Below, piece after piece: positions 1-5,106 of a stretch of 5,106 bases of DNA. The notes below the pieces were generated by a model. It made no database searches, was not told the DNA's origin, and saw only the letters and a list, made by a program, of their open reading frames with translations. Source of the DNA: Gemmatimonadota bacterium. Lineage in GTDB: Bacteria > Latescibacterota > UBA2968 > UBA8231. The DNA is taken from the NCBI GenBank assembly GCA_026706165.1, contig JAPOZF010000620.1, positions 1 to 5,106 on the forward strand, read 5' to 3'. Both the position numbers and the translations under genes were made by a program. The stretch's first letter is position 1. Each line of letters begins with the position of its first letter.

Positions 1-63
1 AGGGGCTGACACGAGGGCGAGGGGTCGGGGACGGCAGGCAGGAAGCCATTGGCCCTGACCAAG

Positions 64-92
64 TTGACAGACTCAGGGCAAGCCTGTATAAA
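64..92 (+). promoter_or_regulatory. Sigma-70 type promoter for the squalene synthase-ispH operon
   Basis: A perfect -35 box TTGACA (64-69) is followed by exactly 17 bases and a -10 box TATAAA (87-92), five of six matches to TATAAT. Transcription would start near 98-100, giving a leader of about 40 bases before the ATG at 140. Position, orientation and optimal spacing all fit a housekeeping promoter driving the two plus-strand genes. No operator or riboswitch-like structure was recognised around it. This is a sequence match only; no transcript data were available. Confidence 0.75.
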
Positions 93-130
93 CTCCCACA
101 GAACGCGAACTGAATCCGAAAAGCAGAAAC

Positions 131-134
131 AGGG
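131..134 (+). promoter_or_regulatory. Ribosome binding site of the squalene synthase gene
   Basis: AGGG lies five bases before the ATG at 140. The next in-frame ATG, at 167, has no comparable purine-rich motif, so this site favours the start at 140. Confidence 0.55.
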
Positions 135-139
135 TCGAG

Positions 140-1264
140 ATGACGGGGTCCTGCTCGACAACGGCGATGAACGGCGATTTCGTCTACCAGACGGACATCC
201 TGCAAGGAGTGTCCCGAACCTTTGCCCTGACGATTCCGCAGCTTCCCGGCCCGCTGCGCGACGTGGTCGGCAACGCCTATCTCCTGTGCCGGATCACCGA
301 CACCATCGAAGACGAGCCGTCGCTGTCCCCCGTTCAGAAGCAGGCCTTCTCCGGACGCTTTGTCGAGGTCGTTGCCGGCAGGGAGGATCCCGGGCCTTTC
401 GCCAGCGAGCTCGGCGCCTTGCTGTCCTCTTCGACCACCGAAAACGAACGTGACCTGATCGCCAACACCGCCCGGGTGATCCGCATCACCCACGGGTTTC
501 GCCCGGCCCAGAGAAGCGCCCTGGAACGCTGCGTAAGGATCATGTCCCGGGGGATGGCGGAGTTTCAGCTGAACGCAACCCCGGACGGCCTGCAGGACCT
601 TCCGCATCTCGACCGTTACTGCTATCACGTCGCCGGGGTGGTCGGCGAGATGCTCACCGAACTGTTCTGCGAATACTCCGAGGAGGTCGCCGAACGCCGC
701 GAAGAGCTGCTGTCCCTCGCGGTTTCCTTCGGACAGGGGCTGCAGATGACCAACATCCTCAAGGATGTATGGGACGACCGGCGCCGGGGAGCCTGCTGGC
801 TGCCCCGCGACATCTTCCTCGAGGCCGGTTTCGACCTGAGTACCCTGCCGGGGGGGCAGGGAAATCCCGGTTTCGCCGCAGGGCTGCTGGAACTGGTGGG
901 GATCGCCCGGCAGCACCTGGCGAACGCCTTGCGGTTCACGCTGCTGATCCCGAACCGCGAAACCGGCATCCGCCGTCACTGCCTCTGGGCGTTGGGGATG
1001 GCCGTGCTTACCCTGCGCCGGATTCACTCGAACCCATCGTTCAGGGACGGACAGGAAGTCAAGATTTCACGAAAGAGCGTGTGGGCGGTCGCTGTCGTCA
1101 CCAGCGCAGTCGTGCGTTGGAACACCGTTCTCGAGTTTCTCTTCAAGGTGTTGACTCGAGGCCTGCCCGGCGCCGGTGAAAAAAGGCGGATCGGGGGAAA
1201 GCACGTACCTTATTCCGACAGCCGCGAAGGCAGTAGTCTGAAGAGCGTACCGGGTCAGCCATGA
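140..1264 (+). CDS. Squalene synthase-type enzyme (farnesyl-diphosphate farnesyltransferase family)
   Basis: Predicted to condense two farnesyl diphosphates head to head, via presqualene diphosphate, into squalene or a close relative, at the inner face of the membrane. The 374-residue product has the trans-isoprenyl diphosphate synthase head-to-head family marks in order: SRTFAL (25-30), first Asp-rich motif DTIED (54-58), [12 protein letters not shown] (160-171), second Asp-rich motif NILKDVWDD (205-213) followed by WLP (220-222), and [16 protein letters not shown] (280-295). VKISRKSV (307-314) resembles the VKIRKG stretch of eukaryotic squalene synthases and is not expected in phytoene synthases, so the squalene-synthase subgroup is favoured. 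A hydrophobic stretch (about 314-327) and a basic tail follow, possibly for membrane association. The first motif has DTIEDE where DTxEDD is usual. The stop overlaps an ATG of ispH (ATGA at 1261-1264), indicating co-transcription. A phytoene or dehydrosqualene synthase role is less likely. No cyclase or hpn gene is in view, so the end product is unknown. Confidence 0.88.
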   Translation: MTGSCSTTAMNGDFVYQTDILQGVSRTFALTIPQLPGPLRDVVGNAYLLCRITDTIEDEPSLSPVQKQAFSGRFVEVVAGREDPGPFASELGALLSSSTTENERDLIANTARVIRITHGFRPAQRSALERCVRIMSRGMAEFQLNATPDGLQDLPHLDRYCYHVAGVVGEMLTELFCEYSEEVAERREELLSLAVSFGQGLQMTNILKDVWDDRRRGACWLPRDIFLEAGFDLSTLPGGQGNPGFAAGLLELVGIARQHLANALRFTLLIPNRETGIRRHCLWALGMAVLTLRRIHSNPSFRDGQEVKISRKSVWAVAVVTSAVVRWNTVLEFLFKVLTRGLPGAGEKRRIGGKHVPYSDSREGSSLKSVPGQP

Positions 1265-1266
1265 AA

Positions 1267-1270
1267 GAGG
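1267..1270 (+). promoter_or_regulatory. Ribosome binding site deciding the ispH start
   Basis: GAGG sits five bases before the ATG at 1276. The alternative ATG at 1261, which overlaps the upstream stop codon, has no comparable motif. If 1276 is the true start, this site lies between the two genes; if 1261 is used, the same bases encode residues 3-4 of the protein. Confidence 0.6.
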
Positions 1271-1275
1271 GAAAG

Positions 1276-2220
1276 ATGCGAGTCATACTAGCTCAACCGC
1301 GCGGGTTTTGCGCCGGCGTTGAACGCGCGATCGAGATCGTCGAAGCGGCGCTGAAACAGTACGGCCCCCCGATTTACGTGCGCCATGAAATCGTCCACAA
1401 TCCGCGAGTCGTGGAGAACCTCAAAGCGAAGGGCGTGCGGTTCGTCGAACAGATTGACCAGATCCCCAACGGGGCAATCACCGTGTTCAGCGCCCACGGG
1501 GTATCGGAGAAGGTCGAGCAGGACGCATCGGTGCGGGGCCTGCGGCCGCTCGATGCCACCTGCCCCCTGGTCTCCAAGGTGCACAAAGAGGGCCAGCGCT
1601 ACTCTGCCAAAGGGTACGACATCATTCTCATCGGTCACGAGGACCACCCCGAGGTCGAAGGCACCATGGGCCAGATACCGGGGCCGGTGCTGTTGGTCAG
1701 TGACGTGGAGGGAGTGGAAGCACTCGAGGTCCGCGATCCGGAGAAGGTCGCCTACATCACCCAGACCACCCTTTCCGTCGACGATACCCGGGAAGTCATC
1801 TCGGCCCTGAGGCGGCGGTTCCCCGACATCGTCGGACCGGACGTCAAGGATATCTGCTACGCGACCCAGAACCGGCAGGCGGCGGTGCGCGCCCTCGCCG
1901 AAGAGGTGGACCTGGTGCTGGTGGTGGGTGCGCAGAACAGCTCCAACTCGAACCGCTTGTGCGAAGTCAGCAACGACAGCGGTGTTCCGAGCTACCTGAT
2001 CGAGGATCCGTCGAAAATCGATCCCCAATGGCTGCAGGGGAAGGAATGTATCGGCATTACCGCCGGAGCCTCGACCCCCGAGGAACTGGTGCACGAGCTG
2101 ATCGAGCAGCTGCGGGAGTACGCCGACCTCGAAATCTCGACGATGGAAGGAATTGTCGAGAACGTTCGCTTCAGCCTGCCGGCCGGCCTGGAAGAGGCTG
2201 CCGTGCCCGAACAGGCGTGA
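1276..2220 (+). CDS. ispH: 4-hydroxy-3-methylbut-2-enyl diphosphate reductase
   Basis: Last enzyme of the MEP pathway: an iron-sulfur enzyme of the cytoplasm that reduces HMBPP to IPP and DMAPP. The 314-residue length is close to the E. coli enzyme (316). The N-terminus [13 protein letters not shown] is typical. The three cluster cysteines are present: C12, C96 (DATCPLV) and C194 ([10 protein letters not shown]). Substrate-site residues are also visible: H41 (EIVHNP), H74 (SAHGVS), H124 and E126 (HPEVEG), the TQTTLS motif, SSNSNR near 222-227, and the serine of TAGASTPE. Starting at 1276 puts C12, H41, H74, C96, H124 and E126 at their E. coli numbers and uses a good GAGG site; an ATG at 1261 would add MKEGK and overlap the upstream stop. 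The gene follows the squalene synthase gene in the same operon, so C5 precursor supply is probably co-regulated with triterpene synthesis. It appears intact. Confidence 0.97.
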   Translation: MRVILAQPRGFCAGVERAIEIVEAALKQYGPPIYVRHEIVHNPRVVENLKAKGVRFVEQIDQIPNGAITVFSAHGVSEKVEQDASVRGLRPLDATCPLVSKVHKEGQRYSAKGYDIILIGHEDHPEVEGTMGQIPGPVLLVSDVEGVEALEVRDPEKVAYITQTTLSVDDTREVISALRRRFPDIVGPDVKDICYATQNRQAAVRALAEEVDLVLVVGAQNSSNSNRLCEVSNDSGVPSYLIEDPSKIDPQWLQGKECIGITAGASTPEELVHELIEQLREYADLEISTMEGIVENVRFSLPAGLEEAAVPEQA

Positions 2221-2233
2221 CGGAGCGCGGCCG

Positions 2234-3499
2234 CTAGAAGTTGTAAGTCAGCCCGAGGTCAGCGAAGCTGTCCCGTCTTGTCCAGTAGTTGAAGAGGTCT
2301 TCCTCGTCGGTGCTGAGGAGCCAGATGGTCTCCAGCTGCAGGGACCACCTGTCGGACAGCCGCCTGGCAAACTCAACAGCCATTGCGCGGGTAGCGCGTT
2401 CCACGTCCCCCAGAATACTGGCTACGATCTCCGTACCCTGAACATCGTTGAGCGCAAGACGAGAGGCGAAGAAGAGGTCGTTCTCGAGCGTATTGGGTGA
2501 GCGGCCCGGGGTCGCGTCGGGGCCGCGTCCATCGTAACTCCATTCCCCCAGCAGGCTGAGATCGGCAGCGGAGCCCAGCGCGGAATAGAAGGTGTATTCC
2601 CCGCCGAGAACGGAGCCGACGTAACCCTCTTCCCTGCCGGACAGGTTCCGGGCGCCGGCGCGGTGAATACCCTCCAGCTTTAACAACCAGGAGCCTGCGG
2701 TCAGCTGGGCGTCTATTCCCACCTGGCGGATCTGCGCGTAGGACTGAACCAGGGCCTCGCGGCCCAGGTCTATTTCCAGAGAAGGCTCCCGGCTGGTGCC
2801 CTGGAAAAAGCTCAATCCGAAGTCGATGGACCGGAAACTGTGGCTGTAGCGGGCGGCGAGATCGAGGTGTCGCTCGCCGGCGCCGCTTTCGTATTCGACA
2901 CGCTCGTCATCGACGACGAGCGGGAGACGAAAGCGGCCGGCCCCGCCCGGAAAGGTGCGCGCGCGGTGCCAGGGCAGCCCGAACAGTTCCAGCGCCCCCC
3001 AGTTTGCGGACCAGGTGAAATGGACCATCGGTTGCCCGAGCCTGGCCTCCCCGGCCGGGTGTTCGACCAGGTCGACCTGGTTGACGATATCGACCAAGTG
3101 CTGCGATTCGGCGACTCCCCAGAACACCCGGGCGACGCCGGCGCGCAGCTCCCATTCGCCCTCCCCGAATTCGCCGAAAAGCAGCAGGTAGGCTTCGCGC
3201 AGGTCCGCATGGGTGCGGCGGGAGTCGGTGCTGTCGTAGCGCAGGAACGGGGCCAGAGTCAGGCTTCGGCCCCCGGCGTCCTCGAGGTAAAGCCTTGGCG
3301 CGCCGACAAACCCGCTCGCATGCCCGCTCTGGCCGGCATGAAGGGCAGTTTCGGGAAACCACCGGGTTTCGAGGCTGGAGTGTCCGGAAATCCGGTGATG
3401 GTCCACACCGATTCCGGCATGTGCAACCGCGGCGAGGAGCGGTGCCAGAGTCCAGGCCGCGCCTGCGGTGACACGGCACAGACCGGCACGTAACCGCAT
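2234..3499 (-). CDS. Putative outer-membrane beta-barrel protein of an RND/LolA-like transport operon
   Basis: A 421-residue protein with a clear Sec signal peptide: basic MRLR, a hydrophobic core, and an AHA cleavage site at 26-28. The mature part is rich in alternating polar and hydrophobic strands with many aromatic and Gly residues. It ends in FADLGLTYNF, whose terminal Phe is the usual outer-membrane insertion signal. The most distinctive block is RVFWGVAESQHLVDIVNQ (124-141) followed by VDLVEHP, which I recall from a conserved family of unnamed proteins encoded beside RND transporters; its function is not established. It is the last gene of a three-gene unit. The ATG at 3499 overlaps the upstream stop (TGATG); a TTG at 3502 would add one residue. 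The Shine-Dalgarno is weak, so translational coupling is likely. It may form the outer-membrane exit or receptor for the substrate moved by the upstream transporter (inference). Other possibilities are a DUF1302-like or porin-type barrel. Confidence 0.8.
   Translation of the reverse strand: MRLRAGLCRVTAGAAWTLAPLLAAVAHAGIGVDHHRISGHSSLETRWFPETALHAGQSGHASGFVGAPRLYLEDAGGRSLTLAPFLRYDSTDSRRTHADLREAYLLLFGEFGEGEWELRAGVARVFWGVAESQHLVDIVNQVDLVEHPAGEARLGQPMVHFTWSANWGALELFGLPWHRARTFPGGAGRFRLPLVVDDERVEYESGAGERHLDLAARYSHSFRSIDFGLSFFQGTSREPSLEIDLGREALVQSYAQIRQVGIDAQLTAGSWLLKLEGIHRAGARNLSGREEGYVGSVLGGEYTFYSALGSAADLSLLGEWSYDGRGPDATPGRSPNTLENDLFFASRLALNDVQGTEIVASILGDVERATRAMAVEFARRLSDRWSLQLETIWLLSTDEEDLFNYWTRRDSFADLGLTYNF
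3066..3081. repeat. 16-bp perfect palindrome inside the outer-membrane protein gene
   Basis: The 16 bases centred on GTCGAC (3071-3076) are perfectly self-complementary, with arms ACCAGGTC and GACCTGGT and no loop. On the coding strand it falls in the codons for NQVDLV, directly after the conserved HLVDIVNQ block, so the protein sequence probably explains it. A dimeric regulator site inside the gene cannot be excluded. Confidence 0.5.
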
Positions 3500-4326
3500 C
3501 AACGTGCCCGTCTCAGCCCGGTCCGGGTGAAGTCGCGGTCGTCGAGGTCGGTCCCGAACTGGAAGTCCGTCCAGGTGAGAACGGTACTTTTACCTGTCAG
3601 AAGGTTTTCCATCCTCATCTCGCCGGCGCGCCAGTAGCGGTCCAGGTACTGCTCGTAGTTCCCCAGGGTGAGAGTCTTCAGATGGGCGTCCTTGCGGTCG
3701 TAGTACTCCACCTTCCAGACGCGTAGCTCCTCCTTGTCGCGCCATACCACCTGGCGCTTGTAGCCCGACTTCCTGTCGCCGGGGAAGCGCTCGGAGACTG
3801 TGCATGTCAACTCGCCGCAGACCTCGTCGCGCAGGTACCGGTAGGTGAACTTCTCGACTTCCTGGGCGGTCATGTCTTCATAGGCGAACTCACTGCCCAT
3901 GAAGGAACCGGACCGGTTGGAGGAGCTGATGCGCTTTACCCGGTTCAGCGCGGGGAGATACAGCCATTGGTCGTCGGCGCCTTCCCTTTTTGCGTGTACC
4001 AACAGCGCCGTTCCCTGTACGTCGCGAGGCTCGTCGAACACGAACAGGCTCTTGTCGCCGTCTCCCGGTACTTCGAGAACCTTGACCCGGAGCTGACGCC
4101 GGCTCTCCTGCCCGTGCTTGTTGCGCAGGACCATGACCTGCCGGGCGGTGAAATTGCCGAAACCTTCCTCCCCGGCCCGGGCGTCGCGAGCGATCTGCAG
4201 CCCGGCGGCCTCGGCGGTGTCGCTCTGGGTATGACCGGGTGCGGGCAAACAGAGGCAGCCGGCAACGATCAGGCAGAACGCTGAAAAGCGAGCCGGTGGC
4301 AGCGAAGGCAAACATGAGGGAGTCAT
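3499..4326 (-). CDS. Outer membrane lipoprotein-sorting protein (LolA-like)
   Basis: A 275-residue exported protein of the LolA-like family often encoded next to MMPL/RND transporters. This fold binds lipids or acyl chains in the periplasm. A hydrophobic N-terminus (about 14-28) is followed by segments typical of the family: GNFTARQVMVLRN (57-69), a LFVFDEPRDVQGTALLVH region (94-111), WLYLPALNRVKRI (121-133) and GSFMGSEFAYEDM (140-152). Two cysteines, C170 and C175 in EVCGELTC, are placed to form a disulfide. VAGC (21-24) could be a lipobox, making it a lipoprotein, but a cleaved soluble form is equally possible. The ATG at 4326 was chosen because it overlaps the transporter stop (ATGA) and has GGAG six bases upstream; the frame stays open upstream to 4671, but that part reads as a shadow of the transporter gene. 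It probably receives substrate from, or works with, the upstream RND protein. It is not classical LolA, so a lipoprotein cargo should not be assumed. Confidence 0.88.
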   Translation of the reverse strand: MTPSCLPSLPPARFSAFCLIVAGCLCLPAPGHTQSDTAEAAGLQIARDARAGEEGFGNFTARQVMVLRNKHGQESRRQLRVKVLEVPGDGDKSLFVFDEPRDVQGTALLVHAKREGADDQWLYLPALNRVKRISSSNRSGSFMGSEFAYEDMTAQEVEKFTYRYLRDEVCGELTCTVSERFPGDRKSGYKRQVVWRDKEELRVWKVEYYDRKDAHLKTLTLGNYEQYLDRYWRAGEMRMENLLTGKSTVLTWTDFQFGTDLDDRDFTRTGLRRAR

Positions 4327-5106
4327 GAATTTCTCCGGTCGATGGCAATCAACAGAGTCGGAAGGAGCAGAAAATCGGCGACGAGCGCGCAGATGATGGT
4401 GATCGTTACCAGAAGCCCGAGCGCCCAGCTGACTTCGAAACCGGATGTGGCGAACACGAGAAATCCAGCCGACAGAACTGCGGTCGTTGTCCATAAAGCA
4501 TGACCGACGGTGTGGAAGGTGGAGCGCACGGATTCCTGCGCCGAATTGCCCTCCCTGCGGGCCTTGAGATACTTGCTCAGAAAATGAACCGTATCGTCCA
4601 CGACAATTCCGAAGACAACGGCGATGACCACCGAGGAGGCGATACCGACATGGCCGACGAGATAGCCCCACAGGCCGAAGCTCATGACGGCCGGAATGAA
4701 GTTTGGAAGCAGACTGAGGAGCCCGATCCGCACGCTCTTGAATATCCAGATCAGGATGAACGAAATGAGCGCCATGGCAACGATCGTGCCCCGCAGCATG
4801 CTGTTGATGTTGCGCAGCGAAAGGTGGGCGAAGACGACGCTCAGGCCCGATGCTTCATGGGCGAACTCCGGTATGTTGGCATCGAGCCATTCCTGGGCCC
4901 TCGCGTCGAGTTCGCGTATTTCCCTCGACCCGGCATTCCTGGTCACCACGACCATGCGCGTAGCTGATTTTGCGACGTCGATCCGGTCGTTGAGGTCGCT
5001 GCCGAAAGGAAGGGAAAGTTCGTAGAGCAACAGGTACTGGGCTGCGAGGTTCGGGTCTTCGGGCAGGCGATGGAATGCAGGGTCGTCCCCGTGCATGTTC
5101 TTGTTG
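4323..5106 (-). CDS. RND superfamily / MMPL-type transporter, C-terminal part (5' end outside window)
   Basis: The open frame continues past the right edge, so only the last 260 residues are seen; an in-frame ATG at 5096 is internal (the frame reads NKNMHGDD). The visible part starts in a periplasmic domain (through about residue 100, counted from that internal Met). Five membrane helices follow, at roughly 103-119, 123-147, 150-170, 201-220 and 224-252, matching the final helices of a 12-helix RND protein. GIVVDDTVHFLSKY (163-176) carries the paired aspartates typical of COG1033/MMPL-type exporters, probable proton-relay residues, and LPNFIP (129-134) is also characteristic. It would use the proton gradient to move a hydrophobic or lipid-like substrate from the inner membrane. 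Relatives include HpnN, the hopanoid transporter, but the half in view cannot show that it is HpnN. The stop overlaps the start of the LolA-like gene by four bases, so the two are translationally coupled. The promoter lies outside the window. Confidence 0.9.
   Translation of the reverse strand, partial: NKNMHGDDPAFHRLPEDPNLAAQYLLLYELSLPFGSDLNDRIDVAKSATRMVVVTRNAGSREIRELDARAQEWLDANIPEFAHEASGLSVVFAHLSLRNINSMLRGTIVAMALISFILIWIFKSVRIGLLSLLPNFIPAVMSFGLWGYLVGHVGIASSVVIAVVFGIVVDDTVHFLSKYLKARREGNSAQESVRSTFHTVGHALWTTTAVLSAGFLVFATSGFEVSWALGLLVTITIICALVADFLLLPTLLIAIDRRNS
4333..4336 (-). promoter_or_regulatory. Ribosome binding site of the LolA-like gene
   Basis: Read on the minus strand, GGAG lies six bases before the ATG at 4326, inside the last codons of the transporter gene. 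Together with the ATGA overlap it fixes the start of the LolA-like protein at 4326 rather than at the upstream in-frame ATG codons, which lie within the transporter gene. Confidence 0.65.

Larger units (their letters stand above)
1..139. other. Non-coding leader upstream of the squalene synthase gene
   Basis: No convincing gene is visible here. A short minus-strand open frame begins with ATG at 49 and runs off the left edge (reads MASCLPSPTPRPR), with only a weak AGGG three bases upstream; it is proline-rich, low in complexity and too short to call. A plus-strand open frame from TTG at 49 runs across the promoter into the next gene in another frame and looks like a shadow. The useful content is the promoter at 64-92 and the ribosome binding site just before 140. 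Confidence 0.55.

Noticed and set aside
49..453. Plus-strand open frame starting with TTG at 49
   Set aside because: It starts upstream of the promoter, has no ribosome binding site, and mostly overlaps the squalene synthase gene in another frame with Arg-rich composition.
843..861. GC-rich hairpin with 7-bp arms (CCCTGCC / GGCAGGG) containing a run of seven G
   Set aside because: It lies within the squalene synthase coding region and has no T-tract, so it is not a terminator. The reading frame continues intact across the G run, so there is no sign of a frameshift.
140..1264. Calling the first gene phytoene synthase (crtB) or hpnD
   Set aside because: The DTIED motif and VKISRKSV region fit squalene synthases better, and no carotenoid desaturase or hpnC/hpnE gene is next to it.
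1288..2094. Long minus-strand open frame (268 codons) opposite ispH
   Set aside because: It lies wholly antisense to an unmistakable ispH, the translation resembles no family I know, and long antisense frames are common in GC-rich coding DNA.
2901..2922. Inverted repeat CGCTCGTC / GACGAGCG with a 6-base loop
   Set aside because: It is in the codons for VDDERV of the barrel protein, with no T-tract and no nearby promoter; coding sequence explains it.
2840..3493. Plus-strand open frame (217 codons) opposite the barrel gene
   Set aside because: Antisense to a gene with a signal peptide, beta-barrel pattern and operon overlaps; the translation is Pro/Gly/Ala-rich without domains.
4327..4671. 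N-terminal extension of the LolA-like frame up to an ATG at 4671
   Set aside because: This stretch encodes the last membrane helices of the RND transporter in another frame; the extension is Arg-rich nonsense and would bury the signal peptide in the middle of the protein.
4323..5096. Reading the ATG at 5096 as the true start of the transporter
   Set aside because: The frame stays open to the window edge and the protein would begin in the middle of a periplasmic domain with half of the RND fold missing; it is a partial gene.

Overview
The window is GC-rich bacterial DNA with very dense gene packing. It looks like a Gram-negative proteobacterium, most likely gammaproteobacterial. The evidence is an outer-membrane beta-barrel protein with a cleavable signal peptide and C-terminal phenylalanine, a periplasmic LolA-like protein, an RND/MMPL inner-membrane transporter, and an IspH numbered like the E. 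coli enzyme around two of its three cluster cysteines. The exact taxon cannot be read from the sequence.

Layout: five protein genes form two convergent units. On the + strand, a non-coding leader (1-139) carries a near-consensus sigma-70 promoter (TTGACA-N17-TATAAA, 64-92). It is followed by a squalene-synthase-type gene (140-1264) and ispH (1276-2220, or 1261-2220 from an alternative start). After a 13-bp gap come three genes on the - strand, read from right to left: the C-terminal part of an RND/MMPL-family transporter (runs off the right edge, stop at 4323), a LolA-like outer membrane lipoprotein-sorting protein (4326-3499), and an unnamed outer-membrane beta-barrel protein (3499-2234). 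Both junctions in this unit overlap stop and start codons (ATGA and TGATG), which indicates a translationally coupled operon whose promoter lies outside the window.

How the genes may work together: IspH makes the C5 isoprenoid precursors IPP and DMAPP at the end of the MEP pathway. The squalene-synthase-type enzyme would join two farnesyl diphosphates, so the + strand operon links precursor supply to triterpene (squalene, hopanoid-type) synthesis. The - strand trio has one component for each envelope layer (inner-membrane RND pump, periplasmic LolA-fold carrier, outer-membrane barrel). It is a plausible uncharacterised trans-envelope lipid or hydrophobe transport system. That it handles the triterpenoid made by its neighbour is a hypothesis from proximity only.

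No tRNA, rRNA, CRISPR, insertion sequence or clear intrinsic terminator was seen. The other long open frames are antisense or frame-shifted shadows of these five genes.
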